Shown: piece by piece, positions 44,404-52,431 of the stretch
Layout: each line of letters opens with the position of its first letter
Position numbering within the stretch: position 1 is the stretch's first letter
Assembly (NCBI RefSeq): GCF_000482385.1
Contig: NZ_KI519395.1
Location: 103,646 to 167,645 of the forward strand
Length of the DNA stretch: 64,000 nt
Source: Nocardia sp. CNY236
GTDB taxonomy: Bacteria > Actinomycetota > Actinomycetes > Mycobacteriales > Mycobacteriaceae
Direction of reading: 5' to 3'
Program-made: the position numbers and the translations under genes
The notes under the pieces: model-generated
The model's database searches: none
Seen by the model: the letters and a program-made list of their open reading frames with translations, nothing else
What the model was told of the DNA's origin: nothing

Positions 44404-45099
44404 TCAGTGGGCATCGTCGCCGTAGAGTTTTGCTATATCCGGCGAGTCCAGCCAGCCCGAGTAGGTCGGCCGGGAGGGCCACCCTTCGGGGGAGTCCAGC
44501 CACTCTTCTTGGCGACCCCAGGGCAGCAGGTCGATGAGCGGGAACGTGTGGCTCAGTTGTTCGGTGCCTCGACCGTTGGTGTGCCAGGTGCGGTACACGG
44601 TGTCCCCATGCCGCATGAACACGTTCACTGCGAACCCTTCTCCTGGGGGCGCGTCGACGTCGGCGGCGAACGAGCTCTCCGAGGACGAGTACCAGTCCAT
44701 CGCGTTGCCGACCCTGGCTTTGTAGGCGAGAGCCTCGTCGATCGGTCCATTGGTGACGATGACGAATCGCGCGTCGTAGAGGTCGAGGAAGTCCAATCGG
44801 GTGAACTGCGACGTGAAGCCGGTGCACCCGCCGCACTGCCAGGTCGCGCCGTCTGTCCACATGTGGTTGTAGACGATCAGCTGGGATCGGCCGTCGAACA
44901 CCTCGGCCAGTCGGACGGGGCCGTTCGCGCCGATCAGGACATAGTCGGGCATTTCTACCATGGGAAGCCGACGCCGTTGCGCGGCGATGGCGTCGAGTTC
45001 ACGGGTGGCGGCTTTTTCCCTCGCACGCAGTTCATCGAGCGCAGCGCGCCACGTCGATTGGTCGACCACAGGTGGCTTGGCGTACTCGGGGGTTGTCAT
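44404..45099 (-). CDS. DUF899 thioredoxin-like protein
   Basis: A 231-residue member of the DUF899 family (thioredoxin-like fold). Family elements are EKAATRELDAIAAQRRRLPM, DGRSQLIVYNHMW, WQCGGCTGFTSQF (a CxxC in the active-site position), and NVFMRHGDTVYRTWHTNGRG. It is likely a small redox or peroxidase-like enzyme of unknown substrate. GGAG lies about 7 nt before the ATG at 45099. Neighbours are regulator remnants, so there is no pathway context. Confidence 0.88.
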   Translation of the reverse strand: MTTPEYAKPPVVDQSTWRAALDELRAREKAATRELDAIAAQRRRLPMVEMPDYVLIGANGPVRLAEVFDGRSQLIVYNHMWTDGATWQCGGCTGFTSQFTRLDFLDLYDARFVIVTNGPIDEALAYKARVGNAMDWYSSSESSFAADVDAPPGEGFAVNVFMRHGDTVYRTWHTNGRGTEQLSHTFPLIDLLPWGRQEEWLDSPEGWPSRPTYSGWLDSPDIAKLYGDDAH

Positions 45100-45199
45100 C
45101 GGATACTCCTCACGGTGGGCTGTCTTGTAGGTGAAGACTTGAATATCGGCCGAAACTCATCGCTGTGATCACCGCGCCGACGGCGTCTGTTGTGCCGGG

Positions 45200-45484
45200 T
45201 CAGTCGTGGTACTCGTCGATCACTGCACCCATCGCGACGAACTCGGCAGTCAGGCACTCGACCGACGGGGTCGATATGGACACCTTACGGCCGGAAATGG
45301 CCGTGACGACTGTGCCGATAGCCAGCTCCCCGCTCGTGTCGAGGACCGAGACGAGGTTCGACCTGCTTTTGCCACGATCCAACATAGGTACGCCCCATCG
45401 GTCGATGACGGTCGGCGCCCATCGTCGAGGAACCGGAGGTTCGGCTGTGTCCCGGCTGCGGGACCGGTTAGAAGCCTTGCGCAA
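45200..45484 (-). CDS. Possible small hypothetical protein
   Basis: An open frame of 94 codons. The stretch from MLDRGKSRSNLVSVLDTSGE to IDEYHD looks more protein-like than the Arg-rich first 33 residues, so a true product might start near 45385 and have about 61 residues. The 27-bp repeat at 45357 lies inside the frame. No family is recognised and no good ribosome-binding site decides a start. It could equally be non-coding. Confidence 0.3.
   Translation of the reverse strand: MRKASNRSRSRDTAEPPVPRRWAPTVIDRWGVPMLDRGKSRSNLVSVLDTSGELAIGTVVTAISGRKVSISTPSVECLTAEFVAMGAVIDEYHD
45357..45383. repeat. 27-bp direct repeat, copy 1
   Basis: TTCGACCTGCTTTTGCCACG followed by ATCCAAC. It matches 46274-46300 at 25 of 27 positions. 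The two copies bracket the XRE pseudogene at 45538-46213. Confidence 0.85.
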
Positions 45485-45537
45485 GCAATAGGCTTGCCAC
45501 TATGGCACTTTCGGAGGCGAAGGTGCGAAGTGCCACA

Positions 45538-46213
45538 TCAGTACTCGAGCCGGACTACCTCAGCGAGTTCTCGCATCTCCGGTGTGAGTGTCCGGCGCTT
45601 GGTGATGATGCGGCTCAGGATGTCTCGCGCCATCCGCTGCTACGATCAACAACCAGCACAGTGTGATGACGGCAGAGGCCGCATCCAGTGCATTACCCGC
45701 GGACTCCGCGTCCGTCAGCGAGCGATTCAGCGCCAGTCGAGCGGGTTCGAGTTGGCGAGTCTGCACCAGCACCGACCCTGTCAGTTGCAGTACTCGTGAG
45801 CGTAGCAGGGGAGGGGCGGCATTGCCGTCCTGAATCGAACCCGGCAGAACCTGGGCGAGCCCTCCGTACTCGTTGTCGTGATACAGCCGCGTGGCATGTG
45901 CCAAAGCCGCTTCCAGGCCAGGTACTGGCATCGCGTCGTCATCCGCAGGTTGTGCGAGCGCGTCTCGGGTGGGCACCCACAGGGCGCCAGTGCTCCCATC
46001 GCCTGGAATGATGGGAGCTGGACCGAGTAGAGCTGTCAGCGGGCAATCGAGTCCAACAGCAAGTCGGCGCAGGGTGGCTATCCGGGCGTCTTCACGTTCG
46101 CCTTGCTCGATCTTGCGAATGAGAGACACGGACACACCGGCAGACTCCGCAAGCTCGCGTTGGGTGAGTCCGTGCCGCTTACGGCGGTTCTGGAGCCTTT
46201 CCCCGAGGTCCAT
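45538..46213 (-). pseudogene. XRE-TPR regulator with internal deletion
   Basis: The N-terminus is an intact XRE HTH (MDLGERLQNRRKRHGLTQRE, then LAESAGVSVSLIRKIEQGER) followed by helical repeats to ASAVITLCWLL near residue 185. The frame then turns to nonsense (HPEPHHHQAPDTHTGDARTR) and stops at 45560. In the neighbouring frame the sequence continues ARDILSRIITKRRTLTPEMR to VVRLEY and a stop at 45538, which is the usual end of this family. Full members are about 400 residues, so roughly 180 residues and the frame were lost in one deletion. The DNA-binding part could still be made. Confidence 0.75.
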
Positions 46214-46531
46214 GTGTACAGGCTAGCCGCGCTGGACAGCTCCCGTACTTTCCCGGAACAGACGCCTTGGATTTTCGACGTGCTTCTGCCACGATCCAAC
46301 GTGCTTACGTAGTCCGGCAGGAGTTGTCGACTGTGTAGCGGAACGAATGAACCAGGCTTTCCAGCGCCGCTCTACCTTTCGTCGCGTCGGCCAATGAGGG
46401 ACGGCCGATGTCGATCGGAGGGCTGCTCGGGTTGGGTGCCGTATACGCAGCCCAGCTTCGTGGCACCTGTGACTGTAAGGCTGTAGGTGTGCGGTCGCTT
46501 TCGGCGCCGCCGTTGGCCGTGACTCGTTCTA
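46214..46531. other. Regulatory gap between two regulator genes
   Basis: About 320 bp with no gene. It contains the second 27-bp repeat (46274-46300). Read on the minus strand, that part has AAGCACGT twice, about 20 bp apart. It lies upstream of the XRE pseudogene and downstream of the MerR-type gene. Confidence 0.45.
46274..46300. repeat. 27-bp direct repeat, copy 2
   Basis: Second copy of the 45357 repeat, two mismatches. It lies 60-87 bp upstream of the XRE pseudogene start and may be its promoter or operator, or a recombination footprint. Confidence 0.85.
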
Positions 46532-47224
46532 TCAGGATTCGCAGGCACGGACGTAGACGTCCAAGTGTGCGGCGCCCTCGAGCATGGCGCGGGCCCGAGC
46601 GGATAGGCGGGCCTGCCAGTCGCGCAGGGTCGACTCCAGCGGGGCAACGCCGCCGGCGGAGCGGACCTGATCGATCAACGGGGCGATCTGCTCCAGCAGG
46701 TAGCCGCCTCGCCTGAGCTGGTGGGCCAGCCGGATGTCCCGCACGTCGGCTGCGCTGTAGATCCGGTATCCGGTCTGCGGATCACGGCGCGGCCGGACCA
46801 GCCCGGCGCCCTCCCATTTGCGCAGGGTGGCAGGGCGCAGGCCGAGCCGTCTGGCCAGGGGGCCGATGAACGTGTCTCCGCCTTGCTGCGGTACTGGCGC
46901 CAGATCGCGGAGCGCAGCGTCGACGGCCTCGAGGGTGCGGCGGTCATCGAGGAGGTGGCCGTGGCTGCTGTCGATGAGCCGCAGCGCGTCTTCGGTCGCA
47001 CCTCGGTTGACCGCCCGCATGATCGACGTGGCGGTCTGGTGACCGTGCCCGGGCACGAGGGCGAGGAACGCGCGCAGGGCTTGCGCGTGCAGCGGCGTGT
47101 AGATGCGGTAGCCGTGGACGGTGCGTTCGGCGGGGGGCAGGATGCCGGCGTCCTCGTAGTTTCTGATCGCCTGGGTGGACAGGCGGTGCTCGCGCGCTAG
47201 GTCGACTGGCCTCATGGGATGCAT
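46532..47224 (-). CDS. MerR-family regulator with two HTH modules
   Basis: A 230-residue regulator with two MerR-like winged helices. The first (about 5-75) reads RPVDLAREHRLSTQAIRNYE then GILPPAERTVHGYRIY. The second (about 130-200) reads FIGPLARRLGLRPATLRKWE then AGLVRPRRDPQTGYRIYSAA. Double-MerR proteins of the TioE kind are known in antibiotic clusters. ATG 47224 is preferred; GTG 47227 and ATG 47215 are alternatives. It is divergent from the erythromycin-esterase-like gene 80 bp away, which is its likely target. An inverted repeat CCGCG/CGCGG lies at 47242-47256 between them. Confidence 0.88.
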   Translation of the reverse strand: MHPMRPVDLAREHRLSTQAIRNYEDAGILPPAERTVHGYRIYTPLHAQALRAFLALVPGHGHQTATSIMRAVNRGATEDALRLIDSSHGHLLDDRRTLEAVDAALRDLAPVPQQGGDTFIGPLARRLGLRPATLRKWEGAGLVRPRRDPQTGYRIYSAADVRDIRLAHQLRRGGYLLEQIAPLIDQVRSAGGVAPLESTLRDWQARLSARARAMLEGAAHLDVYVRACES

Positions 47225-47305
47225 CACCGATTGAAGGTTTTCCGCGATAAACGCGGCAATTTCATAGAAACTTTTCACGGTCGGTTCAACGATATCGTAT
47301 AAGGA

Positions 47306-48475
47306 ATGAATATCCAGGACACGGCCCGGCAACTCGACGGGCCGAGCATCTCGACATTCCTGCGGTCGCTTCCAGCCCGACCCGTTCTCCTCGGCCTGGG
47401 CGAGGCCAGGCACTTCGTGGGAGAACTGGGAGAGTTGCGCAACGAGATCTTCCGGTATCTGGTCGAGCACGAGGGCTACCGGTCGTTCGCCATCGAGAGC
47501 GATTGCTTGATGGGGCTCGTGGTGGACGACTACATCACCACCGGCGTGGGCACGCTCGATGACATCATGAAACGCGGCTTCAGCCATAGCTTCGGCACGG
47601 CACCGGGCAACCGCGACCTCGTGCGCTGGATGCGGGCGTACAACGAGGAGCACGACGAGAAGCTGCGGTTCTTCGGGTTCGACGGCCCCCTCGAGTACTG
47701 GGCGGCAAGCCCACGCCAGGCGCTTACCGCCCTCTACGACCTCCTCGACGCCCCGCTGCCCTGTGGCCGCGAAACCCTCGACGATTTGCTGGGCAGGGAC
47801 GACCGGTGGTCGAACGAGGACGCGTTCATGGACCCGTCCGAGTCGATCGGCCAGTCCGTCGACGCGCAACGGCTACGGGTGATCGCCGACGACCTGGTGG
47901 CGCTGCTCGACACACAGGCGCCGCACCTGAGCACCGAGGAGAGGTGGCGGGCCGAACTGTACGGGCGCACCGCCATCGGCCTGCTCCGCTACCACCGCTG
48001 GATGGCCGACACGTCGCCGGCCCGGATATCCCGGCTGTCGGCCCTGCGAGACGCGATGATGGCCGCCAACCTTCGTGCTGCCGCCGAGCACGGCCCAGCC
48101 CTGGTCTTCGCCCACAACCTCCACCTCCAGCGGAACAAAAGCTTCCTGTCGCTCGGCGACCGACAGGTGGAAATGTGGAGCGCAGGAGCAATCACCGCGG
48201 CACACCTGGGCGACCGGTACGCCTACCTGGCCTCGGCTTTCGGTGCTGTCGGTGACAACACTCCGCCTCAGGACACAGTCGAGGGCATCCTGGCCACGCT
48301 CCCATGGGACAACTCCCTCGTCGACGCCCGCCGTCTGGCCCAGGCAGTCACAAGGCCCGCCCCGCGCATCTCCCATGACTTCGCCTATTTCCCGCTGGAC
48401 CCAGCGCAGCTCGACACGATCGACGGTGTCGTGTTTCTCGAGCATGCGCTCGAACTGGGTTGGTGGCCGAGTTGA
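47306..48475 (+). CDS. Erythromycin-esterase-family protein
   Basis: A 389-residue member of the erythromycin esterase (EreA-like) superfamily. Typical elements are LLGLGEARHFVGELGELRNE (His and Glu of the metal-independent hydrolase core), YRSFAIESD, FFGFDGPLEYW and VFAHNLHLQR. Many relatives are not macrolide esterases, so resistance is only a possibility. ATG 47306 lies 8 nt after TATCGT (47293-47298), a possible -10, with AAGGA directly before the start. The divergent double-MerR regulator suggests induction by the compound it acts on. Confidence 0.88.
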   Translation: MNIQDTARQLDGPSISTFLRSLPARPVLLGLGEARHFVGELGELRNEIFRYLVEHEGYRSFAIESDCLMGLVVDDYITTGVGTLDDIMKRGFSHSFGTAPGNRDLVRWMRAYNEEHDEKLRFFGFDGPLEYWAASPRQALTALYDLLDAPLPCGRETLDDLLGRDDRWSNEDAFMDPSESIGQSVDAQRLRVIADDLVALLDTQAPHLSTEERWRAELYGRTAIGLLRYHRWMADTSPARISRLSALRDAMMAANLRAAAEHGPALVFAHNLHLQRNKSFLSLGDRQVEMWSAGAITAAHLGDRYAYLASAFGAVGDNTPPQDTVEGILATLPWDNSLVDARRLAQAVTRPAPRISHDFAYFPLDPAQLDTIDGVVFLEHALELGWWPS

Positions 48476-48519
48476 CAGCGCGCGTGCGTCTCAGTCGGCC
48501 TGACACGCACGTACCGCCA

Positions 48520-48905
48520 CGTGCGATAGTCAGGTCGTCAGCACACTGCATTGCGCGCCGATACTGCTCCGGCCGCGACAGTCCGCCTGCCGCGTCACCC
48601 CTCACCCAAGTCGTGAAGCCCTTCCACGCCGGGGATTCCAGCAACTCGGCGCATTCTCGAGCCGCCCGGGCCGCCAGCAGCGGCAGGCCACGCCCACCGA
48701 GCCGCTTGGTCGTCCACACCGCCGAGCTGTAGCAGGTGATCATGCCCAGCAACGCCTCACGGCGACGCTCCGGGACACGGGCGTAGGCCCCATGCAATTC
48801 GCCCAGTAGGTCGGGCATGAGGTCGGTTTGCGCCGCGTAATCGGATGTGCCTTGCGCGTATTCGCTCAGGCGTCGAATGTCGGCCGCGATGAGCTTCGAG
48901 GGTGC
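48520..48905 (-). pseudogene. Fragment of an XRE-TPR regulator
   Basis: An open minus-strand frame encodes SKLIAADIRRLSEYAQGTSD, YAAQTDLMPDLLGELHGAYA and on to LSRPEQYRRAMQCADDL. This is the middle to late part of HTH-plus-helical-repeat regulators common in Nocardia and Streptomyces. There is no HTH upstream and the end has lost the family pattern, so it is a remnant rather than a gene. It belongs to a different subfamily from the remnants at 32907 and 45538. Confidence 0.65.
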
Positions 48906-48998
48906 GGCGATTCTCCAATGCCTTTTCGCCGCGCTGTCCGAGAATCCGCTGCTACCAATGGGTGTGCTCGACAGGTCTGGACCTGGGGTCGGTACCGG

Positions 48999-49655
48999 TC
49001 AGGAGTTCGGGTGTTCTGGTGTTCGGATTGCAATCTCACCGCTGAGCTCATAGGTCTCCGACAGTCGCAGCCGGTCTCCGCTCCAGAATCTTCCCGGGTC
49101 GTACCATCCGGGCCGGCGACGCCGAGGAAGCAGTTCCATGGCCTGGTATGTCGCGGCAACGACTTCGGCGCAGTAGGCGTTCTCCATCTGCCTGGGCCTG
49201 CGGCGCTGCGACGCGCGCCGCGGGAATCGCATGCGACTGCGCAGCCACCGCCCGGCCAGGGCAGCAGTGGAGGGAAAGGGGGTGCCGTCGAGCCGGGCGA
49301 TGGTACGCAGCGCGCTGTCTTCCATCTCTCGGGTGGCGGGTGGGTCGAGTTGGCGTAGCCAGGCTTGCTGACCGTAGCGATGCGCCCACACCAGAACCGC
49401 GTCGCGCAGGTTGTGGAGCTGGGCGCCGCGGTGGGTGGCTCCGGTCCACATGTCGGGCAGGGATCGCCCGAGTTCCGCATGCCAGATCAAGGCAGGTAGA
49501 TCATCGATCACCACGGACATGCCGACGTGGTTGACCGGGCTGTTGGTCGTCACACGGATCACTCGGTCGGCCGCCGAATGGCCACGGAACAGCCAGATGT
49601 CACCGGTTCTGGTGATCTCGACTGCTCGGTCGAGACTGATGGCCGTATCTGTCAT
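48999..49655 (-). CDS. Permuted NlpC/P60-like cysteine hydrolase
   Basis: A 218-residue protein with the motif order of circularly permuted papain-fold hydrolases (YiiX/LRAT-like). GDIWLFRG and SPVNHVGMSVVID with its His come first, and the Cys in NAYCAEVVAATYQAM follows near residue 165. There is no signal peptide or anchor, so it is probably cytoplasmic. Substrates in this group include amides and lipid or peptide bonds; none can be assigned here. It is divergent from the small membrane protein 18 bp away, so they share a short promoter region. Confidence 0.8.
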   Translation of the reverse strand: MTDTAISLDRAVEITRTGDIWLFRGHSAADRVIRVTTNSPVNHVGMSVVIDDLPALIWHAELGRSLPDMWTGATHRGAQLHNLRDAVLVWAHRYGQQAWLRQLDPPATREMEDSALRTIARLDGTPFPSTAALAGRWLRSRMRFPRRASQRRRPRQMENAYCAEVVAATYQAMELLPRRRRPGWYDPGRFWSGDRLRLSETYELSGEIAIRTPEHPNS

Positions 49656-49673
49656 GGTCGTAGCCTATGGGGT

Positions 49674-49928
49674 GTGAGGTGGTGGAAAGCAGTGGGTTTG
49701 GCGGGTCTGGCCGGTGTGGTCGCCACCGGGGCGGTGGTGGTGCGTGCCGAGCGTCGTCGACGCGCCTACACCCCAGACGAGGTCCGTGAGCAGCTGCATA
49801 TGCGATTCGCCCAGGCGACAGCCGCGCTGGAGGCCGCTGACACCGACGCCGAGCCACCGAAGGCTCACGCCGGAATCGCTGGGTGTTTTCGGAGATCCCG
49901 GTGCGGCCGATCACAACGCAGAAGATGA
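49674..49928 (+). CDS. Small one-helix membrane protein
   Basis: An 84-residue protein with an N-terminal helix (about 5-22, VGLAGLAGVVATGAVVV) followed by RAERRRRAYTPDEVREQLHM and a short helical segment. The last 20 residues (GCFRRSRCGRSQRRR) have unusual composition, as if the frame had shifted near the end, so the native C-terminus may be lost. GTG 49674 is the first sensible start. The family is unknown. It is followed by a transporter remnant. Confidence 0.55.
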   Translation: MRWWKAVGLAGLAGVVATGAVVVRAERRRRAYTPDEVREQLHMRFAQATAALEAADTDAEPPKAHAGIAGCFRRSRCGRSQRRR

Positions 49929-49973
49929 AGGCGAACTGGCCCGGACGGACGACCGCTACTGCATGTTTCGTCG

Positions 49974-50400
49974 GTGACCGCCGTCCTCGTCGGTAGCTCC
50001 GCGCTGTCGATTGCGTTACCGGACTGCGTCTATGCCAAAGGGTTGGCAGTGGCGTCGGTCGCGTTCATGGCGTTGCTCGGGTTGATGATCCTGTTGCCGC
50101 GGCTCGCTGCCGCAACGCTTGTACTCGCACGGAAGCTCCATGCTGAGCACCATGGAACAGGTGGCCGCGGCATTCGGGGCGGCCCTGGCGGTGACGGTGA
50201 TGTCTGCTCGGAGAAATGCGCTCATGACCGACGGCGCCGACCGGGTCGGTGCACAACTCGACGGCATGCAGCTGAGTTTCCTCGTCACCGCGGTGCTGGC
50301 GCTGATCATGGTCATTGTGGCTGTCCTGCCCAGTCGGACTGTCACCTCGGGCGAGGTCGAGGGGTCGGAGAACAGGAACACCGAAGCGATCGGGGACTGA
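49974..50400 (+). pseudogene. Deleted MFS transporter copy
   Basis: The first part (YAKGLAVASVAFMALLGLMI) corresponds to YAKALFLMSVAFMAMLGSMM in the intact MFS gene downstream. At about 50095 it jumps, with a frame change, to YSHGSSMLSTMEQVAAAFGA and on to the C-terminal helix and tail. About 110 residues are missing, and so is the whole first half. It is the degraded upstream member of a tandem pair with the gene at 50855. Confidence 0.85.
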
Positions 50401-50854
50401 ACGCATTCGACACGGCATAGAAGTCACCTCGACGTGAAGGGCGCTGGATGCGCTCCGCACCGGCGGTCGTTCCGGATTCGGTGCAGTCGATGGCTTCTCC
50501 CGTGATACGCGCAACAGTGGGCAATTCGGTGCTGGGACCCTCGAGCTCCGCTGATCTGTGAGACGCTGTGATGTCACCCGAGATGCTCTCGGGTGCTTCG
50601 AGAATGGTGACCAGGCTCACTATTCAGCCCTATCAACGTGTGAAGTTGGCTGCTGACCAGCGATTTCTAACGAGGGTGCGAGTGTCGTCAAAAGGAAAAC
50701 GGGTGGTCGTGTCGGTGCCGACCGGAATACTCACCCGCGCCCGATGAGTTCGAGAGATCGACTCCGTCTCAGCGACTGGCTGTGCCGGGATGCGATCCGT
50801 GACTCGGCAACGGGCCACTTTCCCTGTCAACATCCCACGTTCTGGAGGTATTCG
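50401..50854. other. Upstream region of the MFS exporter
   Basis: About 450 bp without a convincing gene. The exporter frame is open upstream to 50744, but the ribosome-binding site points to 50855. An inverted repeat GTGA-6-TCAC lies at about 50607-50620. No regulator gene is adjacent on this side. Confidence 0.4.
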
Positions 50855-52339
50855 ATGTCCGCCGAACCATCCGCCCCGAGCTCCAAGGGGCGGACACCGA
50901 CCGTCGTTCGGGTCCTGGTGCTAGCGACATTCGTGGTGATCTTGAACGAGACCATCATGATCAATGCGATCCCGCGGCTGATGGAGGATCTCGACGTCAC
51001 CGAGCGGGCCGCACAGTGGGTATCGACGGCGTTCATGTTGACCATGGCGGCGGTCATTCCGACCACCGGCTGGTTTCTACAGCGAGTGACCACCCGACAG
51101 GCATATACCGTGGCGATGGCGGTTTTCCTGGCCGGCACCGCGCTGTCGGCCGTGGCGCCGACGTTCGTGGTGCTGCTGCTGGGGCGGATCATCCAAGCCG
51201 GTGGTACCGCGGTGATGATGCCCCTGCTGATGACCACGCTGATGACCGTGGTGCCCGAACACGACCGTGGCCGGGTGATGGGCAATGTCACCCTGGCCAT
51301 TTCGGTGGCGCCCGCGATGGGGCCGGTCGTCTCCGGGGCGGTGCTGCAGGTCGGCTCGTGGCGTTGGCTGTTCGTGCTGGTGCTGCCGATTGCGGGCGTG
51401 ACCGCGTGGTTGGGCCTGCGTCAGCTGGAGAACATCGGTGAACCGCAAGCCGGCCACATCGACGTCGTGAGTGTGGCGCTGGCCGCGCTCGGGTTCGGTG
51501 GACTGGTGTTCGGGCTCAGTCGGTTCGAGTCCGGCAATTTTGCCAAACCGGCGCTGATCGTTGCTGTGGGCTTGGCCCTGATCGCGGTGTTCGTGTTCCG
51601 TCAGTTGAGTCTGCAGCGCACGGGTACGCCGTTGCTGAATCTTCAGGTTCTGCGGTCGAGTGCCTACGCCAAAGCGCTGTTTCTGATGTCCGTTGCGTTC
51701 ATGGCGATGCTCGGGTCGATGATGCTGCTGCCGCTGTACCTGCAGAACCTGCGTGGGCTGAGCCCATTGGAGACCGGTTTACTGGTTATGCCCGGTGGTT
51801 TGGCCATGGGACTGTTGGGACCGACTGTGGGGCGCCTGTTCGACCGGTTCGGTGCACGCGTGTTGGTGATTCCGGGAACCATAGGGATCACGGTGTCGCT
51901 GGCCGGGTTCACTCAGATCTCGATGTCCATGCCCTATTGGCAGTTGCTCGCGCTGCACATTCTTCTGATGCTGTCGTTGGCTGCAGCCTTCACTCCGGTG
52001 TTCACCCTCGGCCTCGGCTCGCTGCCGCCACACTTGTACTCGCACGGTAGCTCGATGCTGAGCACCCTGCAGCAGGTTGCTGCGGCATTCGGCACGGCCC
52101 TGGTGATTACGGTGATGTCGGCTCGCAGCAGCTCGATCGCTGCCGACGGTGGCGATATCGTCGGTGCGCAACTCGACGGCTTGCGGCTGGCTTTCCTCGT
52201 CACCGCGGCTGTGGCGCTGATCATGGTCGTCATGGCGGTGCTGCTGCCGAACCGGGCTGTTGCCTCGGATGAGGCCGCGGAGTCCGATGTCGCCTCGGGT
52301 AAGTCCGAGAACGAGAATGCGGAGCTGGTCGGAGGCTGA
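50855..52339 (+). CDS. MFS drug exporter (DHA2 type)
   Basis: A 494-residue major facilitator with about 14 hydrophobic helices, the DHA2 layout of EmrB/LmrB-like proton-driven multidrug exporters. Visible motifs include NETIMINAIPRLMEDLDVTE (helix 1 and D1-like motif), the GRIIQAGG segment of helix 4, and an antiporter-type GPVVSGAVLQVGSWRWLFVL in helix 5. ATG 50855 has GGAGG about 7 nt upstream. It ends at a strong hairpin. A deleted copy lies just upstream. The substrate is unknown. Confidence 0.92.
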   Translation: MSAEPSAPSSKGRTPTVVRVLVLATFVVILNETIMINAIPRLMEDLDVTERAAQWVSTAFMLTMAAVIPTTGWFLQRVTTRQAYTVAMAVFLAGTALSAVAPTFVVLLLGRIIQAGGTAVMMPLLMTTLMTVVPEHDRGRVMGNVTLAISVAPAMGPVVSGAVLQVGSWRWLFVLVLPIAGVTAWLGLRQLENIGEPQAGHIDVVSVALAALGFGGLVFGLSRFESGNFAKPALIVAVGLALIAVFVFRQLSLQRTGTPLLNLQVLRSSAYAKALFLMSVAFMAMLGSMMLLPLYLQNLRGLSPLETGLLVMPGGLAMGLLGPTVGRLFDRFGARVLVIPGTIGITVSLAGFTQISMSMPYWQLLALHILLMLSLAAAFTPVFTLGLGSLPPHLYSHGSSMLSTLQQVAAAFGTALVITVMSARSSSIAADGGDIVGAQLDGLRLAFLVTAAVALIMVVMAVLLPNRAVASDEAAESDVASGKSENENAELVGG

Positions 52340-52356
52340 ACGGCATACCACATCGT

Positions 52357-52390
52357 GACGCCCTTGGTGTTGTCGAACACCAAGGGCGTC
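52357..52390. terminator. Strong hairpin between MFS and MDR genes
   Basis: GACGCCCTTGGTGTT (52357-52371) and AACACCAAGGGCGTC (52376-52390) form a perfect 15-bp stem around GTCG. It starts 17 bp after the MFS stop and ends 41 bp before the stop of the convergent oxidoreductase. It is a likely bidirectional terminator; there is no T-tract. Confidence 0.9.
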
Positions 52391-52431
52391 GCCGTGTTTC
52401 TGGTCGACTGCCGGGGTCGAGAGGCGGGGAC

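Noticed and set aside
47227..47869. Extended 445-codon MerR frame
   Set aside because: The extra 210 residues are antisense to the erythromycin-esterase-like gene; the MerR fold begins at 47224 or just inside.
49527..49673. Longer N-terminus for the small membrane protein at 49674
   Set aside because: It would be antisense to the start of the permuted NlpC/P60-like gene and adds residues unlike any membrane protein start.
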